Shown: positions 1 through 4,921 of the stretch, one piece after another
Layout: every line of letters begins with the position of its first letter
How positions within the stretch are numbered: the first letter of the stretch is position 1
Origin: Reyranella sp.
Lineage (GTDB): Bacteria; Pseudomonadota; Alphaproteobacteria; Reyranellales; Reyranellaceae
DNA: 5,194 nucleotides
Reading direction: 5' to 3'
Assembly: GCA_016780605.1 (NCBI GenBank)
Contig: JADHLS010000483.1
Location: 1 to 5,194, forward strand
Notes under the pieces: generated by a model
What the model was told of the DNA's origin: nothing
The model's input: the letters and a program-made list of their open reading frames with translations, nothing else
The model's database searches: none
Program-made: the position numbers and the translations under genes

Positions 1-133
1 AGATCTGAAAATAGTCGCCGCCGTCGTCGGTCTTCTTGTTCTCGACGAACCGGACCTTGACCGGCAGACCGAGCTCCACCGCCGTGATATGCGAGGCAAG
101 AGAGCAGGCCATGGGTGAGGCGAACAGTTCCAT
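1..133 (-). CDS. Glutathione S-transferase family protein, N-terminal fragment (runs off left edge)
   Basis: Only the first 44 codons are in the window. The peptide starts MELFASPMACSLASHI and continues with ENKKTDDGGDYFQI. This matches the N-terminal thioredoxin-fold domain of bacterial beta-class-like glutathione S-transferases, which typically begin with a short beta strand, a P-x-A-C-S-L-A-x-H motif and, near residue 40, a K-K-T-x-D-G-x-D-Y stretch. Cys10 and Ser11 sit where the family has its glutathione-contacting residues. The family conjugates glutathione to electrophiles or reduces substrates in the cytosol; the substrate cannot be told from this fragment. The ATG at 131-133 is supported by a strong ribosome site (AAGGAGGA on the minus strand, 138-145) at suitable spacing. 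The gene is divergent from the TetR regulator, a common arrangement for a regulator and its target. The helical C-terminal domain is not visible. Confidence 0.82.
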   Translation of the reverse strand, partial: MELFASPMACSLASHITAVELGLPVKVRFVENKKTDDGGDYFQI

Positions 134-149
134 CGCGTCCTCCTTGGTT

Positions 150-215
150 TTATGCGATACGGTACAAAAATACGGATGACGGCTCCCGTCAAGGCAAATT
201 ATGCGAACTGGTACA
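150..215. promoter_or_regulatory. Candidate TetR operator: two direct repeats around the divergent promoter
   Basis: Two 17-bp segments, 150-166 and 199-215, share TTATGCGA and GGTACA separated by three non-matching bases (14 of 17 identical). Their starts are 49 bp apart. The first copy lies where the GST transcript would begin; the second covers the tetR start codon at 201-203. Flanking bases after GGTACA are AT-rich in both copies. Paired copies flanking a divergent promoter next to a TetR gene are what an autoregulated divergent operator often looks like. TetR operators are usually inverted repeats, and no good inverted symmetry is visible here, so binding by this regulator is an inference. 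Confidence 0.4.
164..192 (-). promoter_or_regulatory. Candidate promoter of the divergent GST gene
   Basis: Reading leftward, the minus strand carries TTGACG (187-192), five of six bases of the sigma-70 -35 consensus. An AT-rich stretch follows (about 164-172, read as TATTTTTGT) in the region where a -10 element would lie. No hexamer there is a good match: TATTTT gives a spacer of 14 bp, and the 17-bp position reads TTTTGT. The -35-like element is therefore clear and the -10 uncertain. Its position about 55 bp upstream of the GST start codon is sensible. Confidence 0.35.
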
Positions 216-806
216 GAATTAACGAAACGGTCGCCCGGCCGGCCTCGCGGCTTCAACCCCGAGGAGGTGCTGGAGAAGGTCCGCGGCGTGTTCCTGGCCA
301 AGGGCTTCACCGGCGCCTCGCTCGACGAGCTGGCGGCGGCGGCCGGTCTCAACCGGCCGAGCCTGTACGCCGCTTTCGGCGACAAGGAGCAGCTCTACAT
401 CGCCACGCTGCGCTTCTATGGCGCGAAGAGCATCGAGGGTCTCGATGCGATCCTGGCGGGGCCGGGCACGATCCAGCAGCGGCTCGCCCGCGTCTACTCG
501 GCTGCGATCGACGTCTATACCGCCCCGCCGCACCGCCCGGGCTGCATGATCGTGGGCACCGCGGCCGTCGAATCGCCGACCTATCCCAGGATCGGCGAGG
601 CGGCCGCCGAGCTTCTGTCGGCCATCGAGAAGAGCCTGGAGCGCGGCTTTGCCGCCAGCGACCTGCCAAAGAAGCCAGCGCCGGCGGCCCGCGCCCGCAT
701 GGCCGGCGCCATCATGTACGCCATCGCCATCCGCGCCCGGCTTGGCGCCAAAGCCGCCGATCTGAAGGCTTTTGCCAGCTCCATGGTGCCGACGATCTGC
801 GCCTGA
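201..806 (+). CDS. TetR/AcrR-family transcriptional regulator
   Basis: This is a 201-residue DNA-binding repressor of the usual TetR length. The basic N-terminus ends in GRPRGF (residues 13-18), typical of one TetR subgroup. The three-helix DNA-binding domain follows: residues 20-36 give helix 1 and A39 to G60 the helix-turn-helix, with the recognition helix around GLNRPSLYAAFG (49-60) and then DKEQLY. The rest is the helical ligand-binding and dimerisation domain, including an HRPGCMIVGTAAVE segment (111-124) like the G-C-x-x-x-x-T-A signature of this subgroup; Cys115 could be a sensing residue, but that is speculative. The ATG at 201 is chosen because it leaves a normal-length tail before the DNA-binding domain; a weak ribosome site AAGG lies at 191-194. 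The start codon sits inside a repeat that may be its own operator, suggesting autoregulation. The gene is divergent from the GST and 18 bp upstream of the dioxygenase gene. The ligand is unknown. Confidence 0.93.
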   Translation: MRTGTELTKRSPGRPRGFNPEEVLEKVRGVFLAKGFTGASLDELAAAAGLNRPSLYAAFGDKEQLYIATLRFYGAKSIEGLDAILAGPGTIQQRLARVYSAAIDVYTAPPHRPGCMIVGTAAVESPTYPRIGEAAAELLSAIEKSLERGFAASDLPKKPAPAARARMAGAIMYAIAIRARLGAKAADLKAFASSMVPTICA

Positions 807-824
807 CGTGGTATCATCGCCCCG

Positions 825-2237
825 ATGACGACAGACGACCATCCCTGGGCCACAGGCTTCCGCTCGCTCGAGGAAGAGCACGACTACCGCCTCGACGAGG
901 TCGACGGCCAGGTCCCCTCCTGGCTGCGCGGCACGCTGTACCACAACTGTCCGGCCCGCAACGCCATCGGCGGCAAGTGGTTCGCCCACTGGTTCGACGG
1001 CGACGGCATGATCTCGACGGTGCGCTTTGCCGACGACGGCCTGCACTTCCGCAACCGCTACGTCGCGACCGACAACTATCGCGACGAGACCCGGGCCCAG
1101 CGTGTCGTCAATCGCGGCTTCGGCAACGCGCGGCCGGGCGGCGTGCTGGGCAACGCCTTCCGCGAACCCGCCAACGTCTCCAACACCTCGGTGGTGGTCG
1201 AGGGCGACCGGCTGCTGTCGCTATGGGAAGGCGGCCCGCCCTATGCGATGGATCCCGCCACGCTCGCCACGCATGGCGTCGAGGATTTCGGCGGCAGGGT
1301 GAAGGCCTTCTCCGCCCATCCCAAGCGCGACCCCGACACCGGCGAGCTGTTCAACTTCGGCATCGACTACGGTGCCAAGTGCACCCTCACGCCCTACCGC
1401 CTGCACAAGGGCTCGCTGACCGCGCTCCCCACCATCACGCTGCCCTATGCCGTGATGAACCACGACTTCGTCCTGACCAAAAACCATCTCGTGTTCTGCA
1501 TCGGCCCCATCCTGCAGTCGCCGCTGTCGTTCCTGCTCGGCTTCAAGAGCTTCGACGAGGGCCTGCACTGGGACGGCCGCAAGCCGACCCTGATCATGCT
1601 GGTGCCACGCAACGGCAACGACAAGCCGCGCATCATCGAGACCGACGCCTTCTTCCAGTTCCACTTCGCCAACGCCTACGAGGACGACGGCGCGGTAGTG
1701 ATCGATGTCTGCCGCTATCCCGAGTACGCGACCGTCGGCGAAGCCGTGCGCAATTTCTGGAAGTCGGACTGGTCAGCCGAGGGCATGGCCTTCCTGACCC
1801 GGCTTGCCGTCGACCTCGCCACCGGCAAGGTCGCGAGCCGCACCTGGAACACCGACCGGGTCAATGAGTTTCCCGTCATCAACCCGGCCTACGTCGCCAA
1901 GCGGCATCGCTACGACTATTTCCTCAGCAACCCACCCGATCAGCCGCGCGGCCTGCAACAGCACCTTTCCAAGCTCGACGTCGAGACCGGCACGGTGACG
2001 CGCCATGATTTCGGGCCCGACGGCTATCCCGGCGAGCCCTACTTCATCGCCGCCCCCAACGGTGCGGAGGACGAGGGCGTCGTGGCCGTACAGGTCTTCG
2101 ATGCCAAGCGCCAGCGCACCGACGTGGTGGGTCTGGATGCGCGTGACATCGCCGGCAAGCCGCTGTTCGTGGGACGGCTCCGCCACCACCTGCCGTTCTG
2201 CCTGCACGGGACCTTCACACCGCGGACTTTCGGCTAG
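825..2237 (+). CDS. Carotenoid oxygenase (RPE65/CCD family) non-heme iron dioxygenase
   Basis: The 470-residue protein has the length and motif order of the carotenoid cleavage dioxygenase family, seven-bladed beta-propellers that use Fe(II) and O2 to split a C=C double bond in carotenoids, apocarotenoids or stilbenes. The four iron-binding histidines are recognisable: H165 in FSAHPK, H213 in MNHDF, H280 in FQFHFANAYED and H461 near the C-terminus in FCLHGTF. Likely second-shell glutamates are E135 (LWEGGPP), E348 (NEFPVINP) and E404 (GEPYF). Early family motifs include LRGTLYHNCPA (35-45) and WFDGDGM (56-62). A hydrophobic stretch between the second and third histidines (about 222-240) could contact membrane lipid. 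No signal peptide is seen, so it is probably cytosolic or membrane-peripheral. The start has no obvious ribosome site; translation may be coupled to tetR, whose stop lies 18 bp upstream. All key ligands are present, so activity is likely, but carotenoid and lignostilbene substrates cannot be told apart here. Confidence 0.93.
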   Translation: MTTDDHPWATGFRSLEEEHDYRLDEVDGQVPSWLRGTLYHNCPARNAIGGKWFAHWFDGDGMISTVRFADDGLHFRNRYVATDNYRDETRAQRVVNRGFGNARPGGVLGNAFREPANVSNTSVVVEGDRLLSLWEGGPPYAMDPATLATHGVEDFGGRVKAFSAHPKRDPDTGELFNFGIDYGAKCTLTPYRLHKGSLTALPTITLPYAVMNHDFVLTKNHLVFCIGPILQSPLSFLLGFKSFDEGLHWDGRKPTLIMLVPRNGNDKPRIIETDAFFQFHFANAYEDDGAVVIDVCRYPEYATVGEAVRNFWKSDWSAEGMAFLTRLAVDLATGKVASRTWNTDRVNEFPVINPAYVAKRHRYDYFLSNPPDQPRGLQQHLSKLDVETGTVTRHDFGPDGYPGEPYFIAAPNGAEDEGVVAVQVFDAKRQRTDVVGLDARDIAGKPLFVGRLRHHLPFCLHGTFTPRTFG

Positions 2238-2254
2238 CGCCTCGCGCCGCTGTC

Positions 2255-2920
2255 ATGTGCACCCTCTACACCCTGCGCCTCTCCGCCTGGGAAGTCCGGA
2301 ACCTGATGCGGCACTACACGCTGATCGGGCGGGAATGGGAGGAGGTCATCGGCGCGCGCAACGATGCGCTCGAGGTCTATCCCAACCATGAAGCGCCGGT
2401 CGTCACGGTGCGCGACAGCCAGCGCGTCCTCGAGACCATGCGCTGGGGCTTCCCGCCGCCGCCTGGCGTCGCCAGCAAGGCGCCCGTGGTCAATGTACGC
2501 AACACCAACAGCGCCTATTGGCGGCCCACGCTCGCCAACAAGGCCCAGCGCTGCGTCGTGCCGGCCACCGCCTTCGCCGAGCCCGACCGCAACACCAGCA
2601 AGCCGGTGGTGATCCGCTGGTTCCGGCGGACCGACGGCGAGCCGTTCTTCTTCGCCGGGCTGTGGCGCGAATGGCACGGCGACCGCGGCACTAAGGCCAA
2701 GCCCAACGTCGGCCGGCACAAGCTCTACTCCATCCTGACGACTGCCCCGAACGGCATCGTCGCGCCGATCCATGAGAAGGCGATGCCGGTCCTGCTGATG
2801 ACGCCGGCCGACGTCGATGCCTGGCTAGAAGGCACACCTGCGGAAGCGCTTGGGCTGCAGAAGCCGGCGGCCGACAACGCCATCGTCATGGACCCGACGC
2901 TGGAGAAGAAGGCGGCGTGA
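2255..2920 (+). CDS. SRAP-family protein (SOS response-associated peptidase, YedK/HMCES-like)
   Basis: The 221-residue protein has the SRAP hallmarks. Cys2 directly follows the initiator Met, as needed for the N-terminal catalytic cysteine that forms a covalent thiazolidine link to abasic sites in single-stranded DNA. Further conserved positions are W64-G-F, NVRNTNS (N80, R82), RCVVPATAFAEP (99-110, with E109 where the family has its active-site Glu), FFFAGLW (131-137), and the late histidine H173 in IHEKAMPVLL. The family shields abasic sites during replication and can process its own N-terminus. This member is divergent: the usual MCGRF start reads MCTLY, and the usual F-Y-E-W around the Glu reads F-A-E-P. 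The Cys2 requirement fixes the ATG at 2255, although no clear ribosome site precedes it. The gene lies 17 bp after the dioxygenase stop, consistent with cotranscription. No GTTC-N7-GTTC LexA box typical of alphaproteobacteria is seen immediately upstream. Confidence 0.92.
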   Translation: MCTLYTLRLSAWEVRNLMRHYTLIGREWEEVIGARNDALEVYPNHEAPVVTVRDSQRVLETMRWGFPPPPGVASKAPVVNVRNTNSAYWRPTLANKAQRCVVPATAFAEPDRNTSKPVVIRWFRRTDGEPFFFAGLWREWHGDRGTKAKPNVGRHKLYSILTTAPNGIVAPIHEKAMPVLLMTPADVDAWLEGTPAEALGLQKPAADNAIVMDPTLEKKAA

Positions 2921-2948
2921 GAGCGGCCCCGGATTGCGTCAACTTTAC

Positions 2949-2970
2949 GGCAAGATCCTCGCCTGTTTTT
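2949..2970 (+). terminator. Weak intrinsic terminator candidate after the SRAP gene
   Basis: GGCAAG (2949-2954) can pair with CTCGCC (2958-2963) around a 3-base loop, with one A-C mismatch inside the stem, and a T-run (2966-2970) follows two bases later. Position, 29 bp past the SRAP stop codon and before the next gene, fits a transcript end. The stem is short and imperfect, so confidence is low. The rest of the 115-bp gap (2921-3035) shows nothing else convincing. Confidence 0.3.
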
Positions 2971-3035
2971 CCACCCGCCGAAATCCCATGTTTCAGGCAC
3001 GGGGCGTTCAACTCGTGTAATTAGAAGGTGTGGTC

Positions 3036-3281
3036 ATGCCAGGCGTTACAGACGTAGAGCTCGCGGCCCGCTTGGTCGCGGCGCTCTACCATGGCACCGG
3101 CGGGCAACCGCGACTTTATCGCCGAATCGACGAGTGTGCCGCTGAGGCCGGTATCGACAACCCGGTCGACATCCAGCGCGCCTTGACCGCGGCCGCGCAT
3201 ACCGGGTTCGTCATGGTGCATATCGAGCAATCGCTGGCGATGCTCACGCCGCAGGGTCTCGATGCCGCGCGCTGGGGCTAG
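3036..3281 (+). CDS. Small hypothetical protein, possible winged-helix domain
   Basis: The 81-residue product (MPGVTDVELAARLVAALYHG...) is not one I can name. It looks like a compact helical domain ending in a short beta hairpin: helices near residues 5-18, 25-38 and 44-55, then GFVMVHIEQSLAMLTPQGLDAA (57-78), resembling the wing and last helix of a small winged-helix protein, where the end of the domain often reads L-T-x-x-G. DNA binding is an inference from this pattern. The ATG at 3036 is preferred over an in-frame GTG at 3030 because AGAAGG (3023-3028) is well spaced only for the ATG. It stands alone on the plus strand, 115 bp after the SRAP gene and 60 bp before the next gene. There is no signal peptide or membrane segment. 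Confidence 0.72.
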   Translation: MPGVTDVELAARLVAALYHGTGGQPRLYRRIDECAAEAGIDNPVDIQRALTAAAHTGFVMVHIEQSLAMLTPQGLDAARWG

Positions 3282-3301
3282 GACGTCGCCCTCGCTTGCA
3301 T

Positions 3302-3337
3302 CCCCCTAAGGGCTGCGGCAAGTACTGCTCCAGGGGG
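3302..3337 (+). promoter_or_regulatory. Possible hairpin hiding the ribosome site of the STAS-like gene
   Basis: CCCCCT at 3302-3307 is exactly complementary to AGGGGG at 3332-3337, the core of the unusual Shine-Dalgarno run (A followed by seven G, 3332-3339) just ahead of the ATG at 3342. The loop is 24 bases. If formed in the mRNA, this six-base-pair GC stem would hide the ribosome site. Complementary C- and G-runs can arise by chance in a GC-rich genome, so this is a candidate only. Confidence 0.3.
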
Positions 3338-3341
3338 GGCC

Positions 3342-3734
3342 ATGCCGCTGACCTGGCACATCGATCACGAAGCGCGACGCGTGGACGTCACGGTCGAGGG
3401 CACCATGACGGCAGCCGACGTGCGCGACTATCTCGTGCAGATCGCCGATGCCGGCGCCATGCCCTATGCCAAGCTGTTCGATGCCTCCGAGGCGAAGGGG
3501 ATCCTGTCGATCGACGAGCTCAAGAGCCTGGGATCGATGGTCCGCCAATTCGCCGTCGAAGGGCGCGCCGCCACCGGCCCGCTGGCGATCGTCGTCGCCC
3601 ACTCGGGCCTGCAGCTGCAAGCGGCACAGTTTGCCGATTCGGCCGGTTCCAACCGGCCGCTGCAGATCTTCCGCAGCCGGGCCGAGGCCGAACGCTGGCT
3701 GCGCGATCAGCGCGATCGCTCTGCCCGACGGTAA
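3342..3734 (+). CDS. SpoIIAA/STAS-like domain protein
   Basis: The 130-residue cytosolic protein begins MPLTWHIDHEARRVDVTVEG, two strands rich in alternating hydrophobics, followed by a helix (TAADVRDYLVQIADA, 23-37) and the YAKLFDASEAKG motif (42-53). LFDASEA resembles the strand-loop of SpoIIAA-like/STAS domains, where a Ser or Asp sits in a D-x-S-type loop. A long helix (57-72), the strand PLAIVVAHS (79-87) and a C-terminal PLQIFRSRAEAERWLRDQ (105-122) complete the alpha/beta order. Similar short proteins of unknown role are common in alphaproteobacteria. They may bind a small ligand or act as a partner switch, but no kinase or phosphatase partner is next to this gene. The ATG at 3342 follows a seven-G ribosome site (3333-3339). 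No signal peptide is seen. The family call rests on pattern recognition, so a moderate score is given. Confidence 0.75.
   Translation: MPLTWHIDHEARRVDVTVEGTMTAADVRDYLVQIADAGAMPYAKLFDASEAKGILSIDELKSLGSMVRQFAVEGRAATGPLAIVVAHSGLQLQAAQFADSAGSNRPLQIFRSRAEAERWLRDQRDRSARR
3640..3659. repeat. Nine-bp inverted repeat with 2-base loop inside the STAS-like gene
   Basis: CGGCCGGTT (3640-3648) is followed by CC and then its exact reverse complement AACCGGCCG (3651-3659). It encodes part of the SAGSNRPL segment. A very similar inverted repeat, with 8-bp arms and a 4-base loop, lies in tetR at 340-359 and also encodes an N-R-P tripeptide. Shared GC-rich codons may explain both. Confidence 0.5.
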
Positions 3735-3779
3735 GGGGCGCCGACAACACAGCAACCTTTGGCCGACCGCGCGTTACAT

Positions 3780-3802
3780 CGCTGCTCACTCAACAAGCAG
3801 CG
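3780..3802 (+). promoter_or_regulatory. Leader hairpin directly before the ribosome site of the EF-hand gene
   Basis: CGCTGCT (3780-3786) and AGCAGCG (3796-3802) are exact reverse complements enclosing a 9-base loop. The last base of the stem is the first G of the GGAGGA ribosome site (3802-3807). The stem may mark or modulate translation initiation. There is no T-run after it, so it is not an intrinsic terminator. The remainder of the 3735-3812 gap shows no convincing promoter. Confidence 0.35.
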
Positions 3803-3812
3803 GAGGACTCTC

Positions 3813-4283
3813 GTGAGGACCATTGTTTCGATCGCCGCATCCGCGGTGCTCGGCGCCACTGCGCTGACCAGCGCGAGTTGGGCGGCGAGCGAGGCCGACT
3901 GCCAGGACATGTGGAAGAAGGCCGACGCCAACGCTGACGGCGTGCTCTCCGATCGTGAAGCGGTGCGCTATGTCGCCCTGATGCGCATCGGCAACCGTCC
4001 GGTCGCCGCGGAAGGCCGCATCACCCGGGCGGAGTTCATGGACGCCTGCAAGGCCGACATCTACCAGCCGCGCAAGACCGACGCCGGCGCGCCGCTGAAG
4101 GGCGCCAACAGCTTCACCGAGGGCCAGGCACGCGATCGCGCCATCGCCCACGGCGGCGTCGACAACGTTTCCGACCTCAAGAAGGACGACAACGGCATCT
4201 GGCGCGGCAAGGCCACGCAGGACGGCAAGAGCGTGGAGATCGCCGTCGACTACAAGGGCAACGTCGTCACGTCCCAGCAGTAA
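3813..4283 (+). CDS. Secreted EF-hand protein with C-terminal PepSY-like domain
   Basis: The likely start is the GTG at 3813, five bases after a GGAGGA ribosome site (3802-3807). It gives 156 residues opening directly with a signal peptide: a basic residue, a hydrophobic run (IVSIAASAVLGATALTSA, 4-21) and a cleavage motif ASWA before A25. A longer reading with upstream starts would bury the signal peptide. The mature protein has a canonical EF-hand loop D38-E49 (DANADGVLSDRE), with D38, N40, D42, G43, S46 and E49 in the calcium-ligand positions. A degenerate second loop (about 63-74, EGRITRAE) keeps G69 and E74 but lacks an acidic first ligand. The C-terminal part (101-153: FTEGQARDRAIAHGG..., DNGIWRGKA, VDYKGNVV) has the pattern of PepSY-like domains. 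C30 and C79 could form a disulfide. The protein is probably periplasmic and calcium-binding; its partner is unknown. The stress-protein gene follows 22 bp later, so they may be cotranscribed. Confidence 0.85.
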   Translation: MRTIVSIAASAVLGATALTSASWAASEADCQDMWKKADANADGVLSDREAVRYVALMRIGNRPVAAEGRITRAEFMDACKADIYQPRKTDAGAPLKGANSFTEGQARDRAIAHGGVDNVSDLKKDDNGIWRGKATQDGKSVEIAVDYKGNVVTSQQ

Positions 4284-4305
4284 CCCCCAATTCGCAGGAG
4301 ATGAC

Positions 4306-4893
4306 ATGAAGACCGTATGCCGAGTCTATGACAGCTACGCGCAGGCGCGGGCGACTGTCGAGGCGCTGGAGAGAGCGGGCTACCGCGCCTCCGACATCAG
4401 CCTTTTGGCGAACAAGCACGTCAGCAAGGAGTACGCCGACGTCCAGGAGGTTTCCGATACCGCCAAGGGTGCGGGCATCGGCGGCGCGCTGGGCGGCGGT
4501 GCCGGGCTGCTGGCCGGCCTCGGCCTGCTGGCGATTCCCGGCCTGGGTCCGGTCGTGGCCGCCGGCTGGCTCGCCGCGACGGCGGTGGGCGCCGCGGCAG
4601 GCGCTACCGCCGGCGGGATCGTCGGCGCCCTGGTCGATGCCGGCGTCGATCGCGAGCACGCCGAGGTCTACTCCGAGGCGGTGCGCCGCGGCGGCACCAT
4701 GGTGACGGCGCGGGTGCGCGACGAGGATAGCGGCCGCGTCGAGAGCATCATGGACAGCCAGCGGCCGATCGATCCGTTGGGCCGGCGGGAAGATTATCGC
4801 AAGACCGGATGGCAGACGTTCGATACCGCCGCGCCGCCCTACCAGCCGAGCCAGGCGGAGATCGACCGCATGCGGGCAAACTGGCCCGGGTGA
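4306..4893 (+). CDS. General stress protein-like, YflT-type N-terminus with glycine-rich hydrophobic centre
   Basis: The 195-residue protein starts MKTVCRVYDSYAQARATVEALERAGYRASDISLL. This is the beta-alpha-beta fold typical of YflT/GSP17M-type general stress domains, where a first strand and V-Y-D-S turn are followed by a helix that pairs with an A-G-Y-x-x-x-D-I strand. Residues 55-110 are rich in Gly and Ala (GAGIGGALGGGAGLLAGLG... to GGIVGALVDAG), like glycine-zipper segments that pack in membranes or oligomers. A second domain half (DREHAEVYSEAVRRGGTMVTARV, 115-137) resembles the matching helix-strand pair. The C-terminal tail contains DYRKTGWQTFD (163-173) and a proline-rich PPYQPSQAE stretch. 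Stress induction is known for some relatives but is not shown here. A good ribosome site AGGAG (4296-4300) precedes the ATG by five bases. It follows the EF-hand gene by 22 bp and converges with the kinase gene. The biochemical role is not known. Confidence 0.85.
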   Translation: MKTVCRVYDSYAQARATVEALERAGYRASDISLLANKHVSKEYADVQEVSDTAKGAGIGGALGGGAGLLAGLGLLAIPGLGPVVAAGWLAATAVGAAAGATAGGIVGALVDAGVDREHAEVYSEAVRRGGTMVTARVRDEDSGRVESIMDSQRPIDPLGRREDYRKTGWQTFDTAAPPYQPSQAEIDRMRANWPG

Positions 4894-4902
4894 GATCACC
4901 CG
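4887..4902. repeat. Inverted repeat at the convergent gene junction, spanning a stop codon
   Basis: CGGGTGA (4887-4893) and TCACCCG (4896-4902) are perfect reverse complements separated by GA. The TGA of the left arm is the stop codon of the stress-protein gene. A hairpin of this kind could help end transcription from both sides, but no T-run follows on either strand, and the 2-base loop would force the innermost pair open. Terminator function is therefore doubtful. Confidence 0.4.
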
Positions 4903-4921
4903 CCAGCCTCACCCGCCAGCC
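4896..4921. repeat. Perfect 13-bp tandem duplication at the kinase 3' end
   Basis: TCACCCGCCAGCC occurs twice back to back (4896-4908 and 4909-4921). The second copy contains the last four codons and stop of the minus-strand kinase gene (TGA read from 4909-4911); the first lies just outside it. Either copy alone would encode the same kinase C-terminus, so the duplication is neutral for that protein. It looks like a slippage duplication, and the first copy also supplies the right arm of the inverted repeat at 4887-4902. Confidence 0.85.

Noticed and set aside
219..1046. A 275-codon minus-strand open frame antisense to tetR and the dioxygenase start
   Set aside because: It has no family resemblance and crosses two convincing plus-strand genes; it is best explained as a by-product of GC-rich codon use.
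152..1867. A 571-codon open frame on the plus strand spanning tetR and most of the dioxygenase gene
   Set aside because: It is Arg/Pro/Ala-rich, with no recognisable domain, and overlaps two well-supported genes in another frame. Long spurious frames are expected in GC-rich coding DNA.
1849..1874. GGAAC followed about 17 bases later by GTTT, resembling an EcfG stress promoter
   Set aside because: It lies deep inside the dioxygenase coding sequence, with no gene start downstream that it would serve.
3006..3020. Possible LexA box, GTTC-N7-GTAA, upstream of the 81-aa gene
   Set aside because: The alphaproteobacterial consensus is GTTC-N7-GTTC; the second half mismatches at two of four bases, and the SRAP gene it might be tied to lies upstream.
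3016..3021. TGTAAT as a -10 promoter element for the 81-aa gene
   Set aside because: No matching -35 element lies at normal spacing, and transcription from it would begin on the ribosome site at 3023-3028.
3759..3812. An upstream extension of the EF-hand gene adding 18 residues
   Set aside because: The extension has no ribosome site, would place charged residues before the signal peptide, and crosses the leader hairpin; the GTG at 3813 has GGAGGA in front.
4267..4899. A 210-codon minus-strand open frame antisense to the stress-protein gene
   Set aside because: The plus-strand gene has a good ribosome site and recognisable domains; the antisense product has low-complexity Ala/Arg/Gly composition and no domain.
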